Of a stretch of DNA of 11,886 nucleotides, positions 1-6,492 are shown in pieces (position 1 is the stretch's first letter; every line of letters begins with the position of its first letter). A model generated the notes under the pieces. It had not been told where the DNA came from. It did not search any database and saw only the letters and a list, made by a program, of their open reading frames with translations. Source of the DNA: Bacteroidota bacterium (GTDB lineage Bacteria; Bacteroidota; Bacteroidia; Flavobacteriales; Flavobacteriaceae); the NCBI GenBank assembly GCA_023437485.1, contig JAEZGB010000069.1, forward strand, positions 1 through 11,886, read 5' to 3'. A program made the translations under genes and the position numbers.

Positions 1-34
1 TGGCGTTTGTGTTTTTTTGTTTACCGTCTGTTTA

Positions 35-54
35 CAAAAGCCTTTGGGCTTTTG
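35..54. terminator. Hairpin with 8-bp perfect stem, possible terminator
   Basis: CAAAAGCC at 35-42 pairs perfectly with GGCTTTTG at 47-54 around a 4-base loop. The stem carries A-rich and T-rich sides like many bidirectional intrinsic terminators, but no long T-run follows on either strand. It could be a second terminator behind the tRNA gene or the terminator of a gene entering from the left, outside the window. Bases 1-34 show no other recognisable feature. Confidence 0.4.
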
Positions 55-71
55 ACACATCCGTTAAACAA

Positions 72-99
72 AAAAACCGAAACTCTCGTTTCGGTTTTT
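72..99 (-). terminator. Intrinsic terminator of tRNA-Ser
   Basis: AAAAACCGAAAC at 72-83 and GTTTCGGTTTTT at 88-99 form a perfect 12-bp stem with a TCTC loop. Read on the minus strand, the hairpin ends in a run of seven T residues, then G and three more T. It begins 6 bases beyond the tRNA 3' end, so it is well placed to end the tRNA-Ser transcript. Confidence 0.85.
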
Positions 100-104
100 C
101 TTTG

Positions 105-189
105 CGGAGGAAGAGGGATTCGAACCCCCGGACCTGTTACAGTCAACAGTTTTCAAGACTGCCGCGATCGACCACTCTGCCATTCCTCC
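105..189 (-). tRNA. tRNA-Ser (anticodon UGA)
   Basis: On the minus strand the sequence folds as a class II tRNA of 85 nt. The acceptor stem is GGAGGAA (189-183) with TTCCTCC (112-106), and the discriminator base is G (complement of 105). The seven-base anticodon loop CTTGAAA (157-151) presents TGA at 155-153, closed by a five-pair stem that includes one G-T pair. A GGTTCGAATCC T-arm and an extended variable arm are present, as expected for serine tRNA. It should read UCA and, by wobble, other UCN codons. The 3' CCA is not encoded: CAA follows the discriminator, so CCA must be added after transcription. It has its own promoter upstream and a hairpin terminator just downstream. Confidence 0.97.
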
Positions 190-214
190 GGTCGCTCGTT
201 TAACTTAGCGGATG

Positions 215-244
215 CAAATATAGAAAGGGATTTTTGTTTTGCAA
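215..244 (-). promoter_or_regulatory. Bacteroidota-type promoter of tRNA-Ser
   Basis: On the minus strand, TTG (244-242) and TATATTTG (222-215) are separated by exactly 19 bases. This matches the -33 TTG / -7 TAnnTTTG consensus known for Flavobacterium and Bacteroides housekeeping promoters. The predicted transcription start lies near base 208, about 20 bases before the mature tRNA 5' end at 189, giving a short leader for RNase P to remove. This is a pattern match only. Confidence 0.7.
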
Positions 245-255
245 AGACAAAAATC
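229..255. repeat. Inverted repeat between regulator and tRNA gene
   Basis: GATTTTTGT at 229-237 pairs perfectly with ACAAAAATC at 247-255. The apical stretch TTTGCAAAG can extend the stem with one wobble and two A-T pairs. It lies between the repressor stop codon (296) and the tRNA, and overlaps the predicted -33 element of the tRNA promoter. It may be a weak terminator for the repressor transcript, although only a short T-stretch follows on the minus strand, or a structured part of the promoter region. It is AT-rich, so chance is possible. Confidence 0.35.
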
Positions 256-295
256 AAAATTCCCTAATAATTTATTTTACGGTTTTGCAGCAGGC

Positions 296-1060
296 TCAGG
301 CTTTGCGCTTTAGCTCACCAATTTCCCGGCGCAGGCCCATCAGGACCTCCTTGACGTTGAGGTTGCCCCAGTCGTCAGGTTCAGCCTCGCGGGTGTTAAT
401 GCTGCAGGCAAATTCCCAAATCTGGTAAATATCTGAAAGCTTTACCTGATAAGGTGTGTAGGCAATGTTGTCCGATTGTACCGTCAGCGCCTCGTCGTCT
501 TTCTTCATCAGGCGTTTATAAGTAATCCCTTCATTTCGCGTGACCAGGATGTAGGTCTTGCCGTAACGCACCTCACCCAAATTCTCGACATATTTGCCCA
601 CAATGAACGCCGAATTGTTGTGCGGCGGCATCGAATCGCCGTCGATGGGGAAGGCTCTATGCTTGCCCGGCCCCAAAAATGGCAGGTCGATCAGCGGAAG
701 CTTTTCAATAAATTCGGGGTCGGCATAACCGGTCAGGTAACCCGCGCGCGCTTTGTGCGTGACCAGCTCAATGGTATTGTTGCCCTGCGCGTCGACGGCA
801 ATCGGCAACAGGATGCGGTTATCGTCGAGCTTGAGCAATTCCTCCATCCGGATTTTGCGCATATCCACCGATAGTAAAAGGTCAATGCTGATGTGCCAAT
901 AAAGTGAAATCTTGCGCAAAAGGTCATACGGCGGCTCGGCCAGTCCCGACTCATATTTGGCGTAACGGCTGCGGGTGATGCCCAGGTCGGATGCTATTTT
1001 TTCCTGCGATTGGTCTTTCTTGATCCGAAGGCTACGGATGTTGTCTGAAAATAAGGACAT
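296..1060 (-). CDS. XRE-family, LexA-like S24 autoprotease repressor
   Basis: This 254-residue protein is a likely DNA-damage-responsive repressor of the divergent polymerase genes. Residues about 6-62 form an XRE/Cro-CI helix-turn-helix domain, with its core near residues 18-40 (SQEKIASDLG then ITRSRYAKYE). Residues about 98-215 form a LexA/UmuD/CI-type S24 peptidase domain. The catalytic serine is S143 in GDSMP, the likely catalytic lysine is K182 in YKRL, and the candidate self-cleavage bond is A106-G107 in KARAGYL. In LexA, CI and UmuD, RecA filaments on single-stranded DNA trigger cutting at such an Ala-Gly or Cys-Gly bond; the same behaviour is inferred here. LexA proper has a different winged-helix DNA-binding domain, so this is an analogue with CI-like architecture. 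The ATG at 1060 starts directly at the helix-turn-helix domain. A charged helical tail (about 222-254) extends past the S24 fold. Autoregulation is likely because candidate operators lie just upstream. A phage-derived regulator is an alternative, but no phage genes are nearby. Confidence 0.9.
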   Translation of the reverse strand: MSLFSDNIRSLRIKKDQSQEKIASDLGITRSRYAKYESGLAEPPYDLLRKISLYWHISIDLLLSVDMRKIRMEELLKLDDNRILLPIAVDAQGNNTIELVTHKARAGYLTGYADPEFIEKLPLIDLPFLGPGKHRAFPIDGDSMPPHNNSAFIVGKYVENLGEVRYGKTYILVTRNEGITYKRLMKKDDEALTVQSDNIAYTPYQVKLSDIYQIWEFACSINTREAEPDDWGNLNVKEVLMGLRREIGELKRKA

Positions 1061-1143
1061 AACGAACTTGTTCCGATTTAGAACGGTAAAGATATAAATT
1101 TTTGTTCTGATATGTGATAATTTTGTTCCAGTGATAAAAAGTT
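1061..1143. promoter_or_regulatory. Divergent control region with GTTC/GAAC operator candidates
   Basis: These 83 bases separate the repressor start (1060, minus) from the polymerase start (1144, plus). GAAC occurs at 1064-1067 and 1081-1084; GTTC occurs at 1070-1073, 1104-1107 and 1125-1128. They combine into GAAC-N2-GTTC (1064-1073) and GTTC-N7-GAAC (1070-1084). The heptamer TTGTTCY recurs on the plus strand at 1068, 1102 and 1123. A perfect TAnnTTTG -7 element (TAATTTTG, 1118-1125) lies in front of the polymerase and runs into the last GTTC, but no TTG sits at the standard distance. On the minus strand TATCTTTA (1094-1087) is a one-mismatch -7 for the repressor. The sites overlap both candidate promoters, as expected for repression and autorepression. 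Operator function is inferred. Confidence 0.6.
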
Positions 1144-2307
1144 ATGAAAAGGGCAATCGTGCATATGGATCTGGATACTTTTTTTGTCTCTTGCGAAAGG
1201 CTGCAGAATGACAAATTGCGGGGTATTCCCCTGATTATTGGCGGAGGAGAGCGAGGCGTCGTGGCTTCCTGCTCATACGAGGCGCGGCAGTTTGGCGTGC
1301 GATCGGCCATGCCGGTCAAAATGGCGCTCAGGTTATGCCCGCAGGCCAAGGTAGTCAAAGGCGACATGGAACGGTATTCCAAACTTTCGCATGAGGTTAC
1401 CCAAATCATAGAGGAACGCGCACCGGTGGTGGAGAAGGCGAGCATCGACGAGCATTACCTTGATATCACGGGGCTGGATAAATTCTTCGGATGCTACAAA
1501 TTCACCCGGGAACTCGCCGCGAAAATCACCGAGGAAACGGGGCTTCCCATCAGTTTTACGCTTTCGGTAAACAAGACTGTTTCCAAGATCGGGACGGGCG
1601 AAGGCAAACCCGTGGGTAACCTGGAAATCCCCGAGCCGATGGTGCGTTCTTTCCTGAACCCGCTTCCGGTGCAAAAGATTCCCGGCATCGGCGATGTCAC
1701 GTTCCGGTTGCTTTCGCGCATCGGCATCCGCACGATCCTAAAACTTTCGGAGATGCCGCCCGAAGCCCTGCAGGGACTTATCGGCAAGAATGGGGTTGAC
1801 CTTTGGAAGAAGGCCAACGGCATTGACAATACACCGGTTGAACCTTATCGCGAGCGCAAATCCATTTCCACCGAACGCACCTTCAATGACGATTCAATTG
1901 ACATCGCGATGATGAAGTCGATGCTGATCGGGATGATTGAAAGGCTCTCGTTCCAGCTTCGTGCCGAAGGATGGCTGGCCTCGACGGTGGTACTCAAGAT
2001 CCGCTATGCCAATTTCGACACCGAGACACGGCAGGCGCAGGTGCCTTACACTTCTGCCGACCATACGCTGATCCGGATCGGGATGGAACTCTTTGAAAAG
2101 CATTACCACCGGCGGATGCGCGTGCGGATGATCGGCGTGAGTTTCAAGGGGCTTGTGCGCGGGACCTATCAGATCAACATTTTCGAGGACACGCTCGAGA
2201 TGATTTCACTTTATCAAGCGATGGACCGCATCCGAAACCGGTTTGGCGCCGCGGCCGTGGGAAGATGCGCCGGCGCCGACCTTAATTCCGATCGCCATGT
2301 TGCTTAA
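1144..2307 (+). CDS. dinB: Y-family DNA polymerase (DinB/Pol IV-like)
   Basis: This 387-residue translesion polymerase copies past damaged template bases without proofreading. The palm residues are intact: D9 in HMDLDTFF and D102-E103 in ASIDEHYLD match the metal-binding acidic triad of DinB. F14 occupies the steric-gate position, and the family signature SYEAR lies at 44-48. A helix-hairpin-helix thumb motif (KIPGIGDVTFRLLSRIGI) follows at about 178-195, then the little finger domain from about 240. QINIF at 343-347 fits the QxxLF-type beta-clamp binding motif. Intact catalysis separates it from ImuB, the inactive Y-family partner in Proteobacteria. The start ATG follows an A-rich stretch (gataaaaagtt) with no Shine-Dalgarno. 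Its last 11 bases overlap dnaE2, so the two are almost certainly cotranscribed and translationally linked. Expression is probably controlled by the divergent S24 repressor. A UmuC-like role is also possible; the exact subfamily needs a tree. Confidence 0.93.
   Translation: MKRAIVHMDLDTFFVSCERLQNDKLRGIPLIIGGGERGVVASCSYEARQFGVRSAMPVKMALRLCPQAKVVKGDMERYSKLSHEVTQIIEERAPVVEKASIDEHYLDITGLDKFFGCYKFTRELAAKITEETGLPISFTLSVNKTVSKIGTGEGKPVGNLEIPEPMVRSFLNPLPVQKIPGIGDVTFRLLSRIGIRTILKLSEMPPEALQGLIGKNGVDLWKKANGIDNTPVEPYRERKSISTERTFNDDSIDIAMMKSMLIGMIERLSFQLRAEGWLASTVVLKIRYANFDTETRQAQVPYTSADHTLIRIGMELFEKHYHRRMRVRMIGVSFKGLVRGTYQINIFEDTLEMISLYQAMDRIRNRFGAAAVGRCAGADLNSDRHVA
2243..2279 (+). promoter_or_regulatory. 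GC-rich hairpin just upstream of the dnaE2 start
   Basis: GGCGCCG (2245-2251) pairs with CGGCGCC (2271-2277), extended by a T-G wobble and a T-A pair to nine base pairs, around a 19-base loop. It ends 17 bases before the dnaE2 ATG, inside the end of the upstream polymerase gene. It could tune translation re-initiation at dnaE2, but the codons here are very GC-rich and the pairing may be incidental. Confidence 0.2.
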
Positions 2308-5300
2308 CTGCCATTCCTACCACAGCCTGCGTTACGGCACGATCCCCATCGATGCCCTGGTTGAGCAGGCCCGCGAAAAAGGCGTTTCGGCCATGGCCCT
2401 GACCGATGTCAACACCGTGACGGGCATCTATGAATTCTCGAAAACGTGCCGCTCCGCCGGTATCAAGCCGCTCGTGGGCATGGACATGCGCGACGGTGAT
2501 GTGATGCGCTACATCTGCCTGGCCAAAAACACCCGCGGCATCGCAGAGATCAACCGGTTGCGTACCCATCACAACTTTGAAGCTACGCCGTTGCCGGAGT
2601 CGCCGGGGCTTGAGGATGTGTTCGTGATCTATCCGCTGGAGGCTTTCCCCGAGCGGCTTTCGGATTCCGAATTCATCGGCGTCAGGCGCGAACAGTTGCC
2701 GCTTTTAATCCAGAGCCGATTTAAAGATCTGATTTCCAAAATGGTGGTGCTCCATCCGGTGACGGTCAGCCATGACGATGAATTCCAGCTTCACAAAATC
2801 CTGCGCGCCGTTGACCACAATATTTTGTTGTCCAAATTGGAACCCGACCAACATGGTTCGCCAGCCGAAACCATGATAACCGAAGCTGATTTGGAGCATG
2901 CCTTTGCACGCTACCCCGAAATCATCGCCAATACGCGCCACATTGTACAGGGATGCGATTTCGATTTCGATTTCGCGGCGCCCAAAAACAAGAAGCACTA
3001 CACGGGTTCGGCACAGAGTGACATAGAACTCCTTACATCGCTCGCCCGGCAGGGAATGGGCTGGCGGTACGGGCAAAACCACAAGGCGGCCGCCGCGAGG
3101 GTGGAGAAGGAGCTCAAAGTGATCCACGATTTGGGTTTCAGCGGGTACTTTTTGATTACCTGGGACATCATCCGCTACAGCAACAGCCGCGGTTTCATGC
3201 ACATCGGTCGCGGGAGCGGGGCCAACAGCATTATCGCTTACTGTTTGGGTATTACCGATATCTGCCCGCTGGAACTCGATCTTTATTTTGAACGGTTTCT
3301 GAACCTGAACCGCAAAACACCGCCCGATTTTGACATCGATTGGTCCTGGAAAGAGCGCGATGACATCCTGGATTATATCTTTCACCGGTACGGGCGCGAC
3401 CACGTGGCCTTTTGCGGCACCAATGTCGAATTTAAGTACCGGTCGATTTTCCGGGAAGTGGGCAAAGTTTTCGGACTTCCAAAAGAAGAACTTGACGCGC
3501 TGGCCACCCGGCCGATGCATACTCACGACGACAATTCAGTGGTGCAGACAGTCCAGCGTTACGGCAAAATGCTCGAGCGTTTTCCCAACCAGCGCAGCAT
3601 GCATTCGTGCGGGATATTGATTTCAGAAGAGCCCATCACGAACTATTCGGCGCTCGAGATGCCGCCCAAGGGATTCCCCATCGTACAGTTTGACATGCAC
3701 GTGGCCGAGGAAATCGGGTTTGACAAATTCGACATTTTGAGCCAGCGCGGAATCGGGCATATCGACGACACGGTAAAGCTCATTGAAAAGAATCGCGGAA
3801 TCAAGGTCGATATCCGCAACACGGCACTGTCAAAGGACGAGGCCCGTTGCAATGAATTTTTGAGCCGCGGGAAGACCATTGGATGCTTTTATATTGAAAG
3901 CCCGGCCATGCGCGGCCTTTTGCGAAGGCTCAAATGTGACAACTATCGTACATTGGTCGCGGCCTCGTCGATCATCCGCCCGGGTGTGGCGCAATCGGGG
4001 ATGATGAAGGAGTATATCTATCGGCACAACAATCCCGACAAATTTGAGTATTTCCACGACGTTTTCAAAGAACAGTTGGGCGAGACCTACGGCATTATGG
4101 TCTACCAGGAAGACGTGATCAAAATCGCACTTCGCTACGGGGGGCTTCCCGCCGCCGATGGCGATATCCTGCGGCGCGCCATGAGTGGTAAGGGCCGATC
4201 GAAGTCAGCATTGCAGAAGGTCAGGGACAATTTCTTTGAATGTTGTGAAAAGCAGGGGCACCCGCGCGCGCTCAGCGAGGAAATTTACCGCCAGATCGAA
4301 TCATTTGCGGGCTATTCGTTCTGCAAGGCGCATTCGGCATCCTACGCGGTTGAAAGTTACCAGAGCCTTTACCTCAAGGTTTATTTCCCCATCGAGTTCA
4401 TGGCGGCCGTGATCAACAACCAGGGCGGTTTCTATCGCACTGAGGTCTATGTGCACGAGGCCAAAATGTCCGGGGCCGCGGTTCACAATCCGTGCGTCAA
4501 CAAAAGCGAGTTTGGGACGACGGTTTACGGCGATGACATTTACCTTGGATTCATGCACCTCGAAGGACTGGAAAGCCGGCTCGCCGAACTGATCCCGCGC
4601 GAACGCGTGCGCAATGGGCCGTTTGCCTCACTGGAAGATTTTATTAAACGAGTGACCGTGGGTGTGGAGACCATTCAGATACTGATCTTCATTGGCGCCT
4701 TCCGGTTCACGGGCAAATCCAAAAGCGAACTTTTGGTTACCGCCCGATTGCTGTTGGTGAATTTCAGGCCGGAATCACGTGGTTTGGCCCTTTTGGAGGA
4801 GCCTCCAAAGGAATTTCGGTTGCCGGAACTTGAGCGATCTGTTTTTGAGGATGCCTTTGACGAAATCGAGCTGCTGGGTTTTCCGGTTTCATGCTCCCCC
4901 TTTGATTTGTTGCAGACCCGGCATCGGGGCGATGTCATGGCCAAAGACCTCAATCTGCACCACAAAAAAACCGTTCGGATGCTGGCTTACCTGATTTCAA
5001 AAAAACAGGTTCCGACGAAGTTGGGCGATATGTATTTTGGGACCTGGATTGATGCCGAGGGTGAATTTTTTGACACCGCACACTTTCCTGACAGCCTTCG
5101 AAAATACGATTTTGCAGGAGGGGGGTGCTATTTATTGCTCGGGCAGGTAGAGGTGGATTACCATTTCCCAACCATTACCGTGGTCAAGATGGCCAAGATG
5201 CCTTTCATCACGGATCCGCGGTATGAAAACGCCAAAGACTGGCAGTTCCGTGCTCATCAGAATATTCGGGAAGACATCAGCCTGACGCATCGTGCCCCGT

Positions 5301-5365
5301 ATCCGCAGGCGCATGAGATCAACCTGCCGAGGTACAAAATGGAGATGGGCAGGCAGGCTTATTAG
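2297..5365 (+). CDS. dnaE2: DnaE2-type error-prone DNA polymerase III alpha subunit
   Basis: This C-family polymerase of 1022 residues is probably the extender in damage-induced mutagenic synthesis with the Y-family polymerase. Order: PHP domain (about 1-215); palm with catalytic D344 and D346 in PPDFDIDWS and D479 in FDKFDIL; fingers with YGIMVYQEDV (598-607), the DILRRAMSGK stretch (623-632) and YSFCKAHSASYAVESYQ (673-689); a helix-hairpin-helix region (about 775-800); and a C-terminal OB-fold-like part (about 890-970). GRGSGANS at 304-311 is another family motif. The PHP metal site looks degenerate: the first HxH histidine is N4, and ALTD is followed by V38 rather than the usual histidine. 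Length is much shorter than bacteroidotal replicative DnaE (about 1450-1500 residues, from memory), which favours DnaE2. The ATG at 2297 is preferred over an in-frame TTG at 2243 because family similarity begins at MLLNCHSYHS. No purine-rich ribosome site precedes it, so re-initiation after the upstream gene is likely. Its stop overlaps the convergent ribB stop. Confidence 0.93.
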   Translation: MLLNCHSYHSLRYGTIPIDALVEQAREKGVSAMALTDVNTVTGIYEFSKTCRSAGIKPLVGMDMRDGDVMRYICLAKNTRGIAEINRLRTHHNFEATPLPESPGLEDVFVIYPLEAFPERLSDSEFIGVRREQLPLLIQSRFKDLISKMVVLHPVTVSHDDEFQLHKILRAVDHNILLSKLEPDQHGSPAETMITEADLEHAFARYPEIIANTRHIVQGCDFDFDFAAPKNKKHYTGSAQSDIELLTSLARQGMGWRYGQNHKAAAARVEKELKVIHDLGFSGYFLITWDIIRYSNSRGFMHIGRGSGANSIIAYCLGITDICPLELDLYFERFLNLNRKTPPDFDIDWSWKERDDILDYIFHRYGRDHVAFCGTNVEFKYRSIFREVGKVFGLPKEELDALATRPMHTHDDNSVVQTVQRYGKMLERFPNQRSMHSCGILISEEPITNYSALEMPPKGFPIVQFDMHVAEEIGFDKFDILSQRGIGHIDDTVKLIEKNRGIKVDIRNTALSKDEARCNEFLSRGKTIGCFYIESPAMRGLLRRLKCDNYRTLVAASSIIRPGVAQSGMMKEYIYRHNNPDKFEYFHDVFKEQLGETYGIMVYQEDVIKIALRYGGLPAADGDILRRAMSGKGRSKSALQKVRDNFFECCEKQGHPRALSEEIYRQIESFAGYSFCKAHSASYAVESYQSLYLKVYFPIEFMAAVINNQGGFYRTEVYVHEAKMSGAAVHNPCVNKSEFGTTVYGDDIYLGFMHLEGLESRLAELIPRERVRNGPFASLEDFIKRVTVGVETIQILIFIGAFRFTGKSKSELLVTARLLLVNFRPESRGLALLEEPPKEFRLPELERSVFEDAFDEIELLGFPVSCSPFDLLQTRHRGDVMAKDLNLHHKKTVRMLAYLISKKQVPTKLGDMYFGTWIDAEGEFFDTAHFPDSLRKYDFAGGGCYLLLGQVEVDYHFPTITVVKMAKMPFITDPRYENAKDWQFRAHQNIREDISLTHRAPYPQAHEINLPRYKMEMGRQAY

Positions 5366-6492
5366 TAGGGAACGTATTCGGTGATCTCGAGTCCGTAACC
5401 AATCATCCCGACGCGTTTGCCGTGCTCACTGCTGTTGGACACCAGCCTGATCTTTGAAATATCGATATCGTGCAGGATTTGCGCGCCGATGCCAAAATCC
5501 TTGATGTCCATGCGCACTTGAGGCGCCTTGAAAACACCTTTCGCCTGCAACGCCTTGAGTTCGGTGATGCGGCCGAGCAAATCGTTTGGATGGATTTCCT
5601 GGTTGATGAACAACACTGCGCCACGGCCCTCGCGCTCGATGAGGCGAAACATGTCGTCTAGTTTTTTATCGGCGTCGTTGGTCAAGGTTCCAAGAATATC
5701 ATTGTTGACCGATGTGGAATTGATCCGCGTTAGCACCGCATCGCCAATGTTCCACGTTCCACGGGTCAGGGCGATGTGCACCTGTTTGTTTGTGGTTTGC
5801 TGATAGGCGCGCATCCTGAAGGTCCCGAAACGGGTTTCAATATCGAAATCCTCCTTTTTGACAATCAGTGAATCGTGCTGCATCCTATAGGCAACGAGCG
5901 CCTCGATCGATACGAGCTTGAGGTCAAATTTTTTGGCTACTTCAAAAAGCTGTGGCAAACGTGCCATCGAACCGTCTTCGTTCATGATCTCAACGATCAC
6001 GCCGGCAGGCCTGAAACCCGCCAATCGCGCAAAATCAATGGCCGCCTCGGTATGGCCGGTCCGGCGCAGGACACCTCCCTGCTTGGCAATCAGCGGAAAG
6101 ATATGCCCGGGGCGTGCAAGGTCATGCGGTTTGGTTTCGGGATGCGCGAGCGCCTTGATGGTCTTTGCCCTGTCGGCAGCCGAAATGCCTGTGGTAACGC
6201 CATGGCCGCGAAGATCAACCGATACCGTGAAGGCGGTTTCCATAGGATCGGTATTGTTGTTTACCATCACATGCAGGCCCAGCTCCTTGCAGCGGTTTTC
6301 AGTAAGAGGAGCGCAGATAAGCCCCCGGCCATGCGTGGCCATGAAGTTGATCATCTCGGGCGTGACCTTTTCGGCGGCGGCCAAAAAATCGCCTTCGTTC
6401 TCACGATCTTCATCGTCCACGACAATAATTACCTTGCCCTGGCGAATATCTTCAATTGCCTCCTCGATTGTATTAAGTGCCATGTCCATCAT
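5362..6492 (-). CDS. ribB: 3,4-dihydroxy-2-butanone 4-phosphate synthase (RibB) with degenerate RibA-like domain
   Basis: The N-terminal half (about 5-205) is RibB, a cytosolic enzyme that converts ribulose 5-phosphate to 3,4-dihydroxy-2-butanone 4-phosphate plus formate in riboflavin synthesis. The acidic active-site loop DDEDRENEGDF (26-36), GHGVTTGISAADRAKTI (96-112), ARPGHIFPL (126-134), RRTGHTEAA (143-151) and EIMNEDGSMAR (168-178) are all intact. The C-terminal half (about 212-376) resembles GTP cyclohydrolase II, including DFGIGAQIL (332-340) and YGLEITEYVPY (366-376). However, the zinc-binding CxxGD...CDC cysteines are gone: that stretch reads STSVNNDIL then TNDADKKL, and the only cysteines in the protein are C60 and C68. 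The QEGRGIGL-type segment is also altered (NQEIHPNDLL). Cyclohydrolase activity is therefore unlikely, and a separate RibA is expected elsewhere. This resembles the RibBX architecture described in Proteobacteria. The ATG at 6492 shares a base with the upstream stop (TAATG). In-frame ATGs at 6489 and 6483 are alternatives. Confidence 0.93.
   Translation of the reverse strand: MMDMALNTIEEAIEDIRQGKVIIVVDDEDRENEGDFLAAAEKVTPEMINFMATHGRGLICAPLTENRCKELGLHVMVNNNTDPMETAFTVSVDLRGHGVTTGISAADRAKTIKALAHPETKPHDLARPGHIFPLIAKQGGVLRRTGHTEAAIDFARLAGFRPAGVIVEIMNEDGSMARLPQLFEVAKKFDLKLVSIEALVAYRMQHDSLIVKKEDFDIETRFGTFRMRAYQQTTNKQVHIALTRGTWNIGDAVLTRINSTSVNNDILGTLTNDADKKLDDMFRLIEREGRGAVLFINQEIHPNDLLGRITELKALQAKGVFKAPQVRMDIKDFGIGAQILHDIDISKIRLVSNSSEHGKRVGMIGYGLEITEYVPY

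Noticed and set aside
7..267. Small plus-strand open frames at the left end
   Set aside because: They run across the tRNA-Ser gene, its terminator and its promoter in the antisense direction and resemble no known protein.
105..1060. tRNA-Ser as an integration site marking a genomic island that holds the mutasome locus
   Set aside because: The tRNA 3' end, where integration normally occurs, faces away from the locus. No integrase and no second copy of the tRNA end were seen in the window.
296..1060. Repressor as part of a prophage
   Set aside because: The domain plan is CI-like, but the neighbours are polymerases and housekeeping genes; no phage structural, replication or integration genes are present.
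2243..2296. TTG at 2243 as the dnaE2 start, adding 18 residues
   Set aside because: The added proline- and alanine-rich residues lie within the upstream gene and precede the point where family similarity begins at the ATG at 2297.
1144..5365. Recent horizontal transfer of the polymerase pair based on base composition
   Set aside because: Some stretches look GC-richer than lolA and the permease, but hand counts of single lines overlap widely and ftsK has equally rich parts; no proper windowed calculation was possible.
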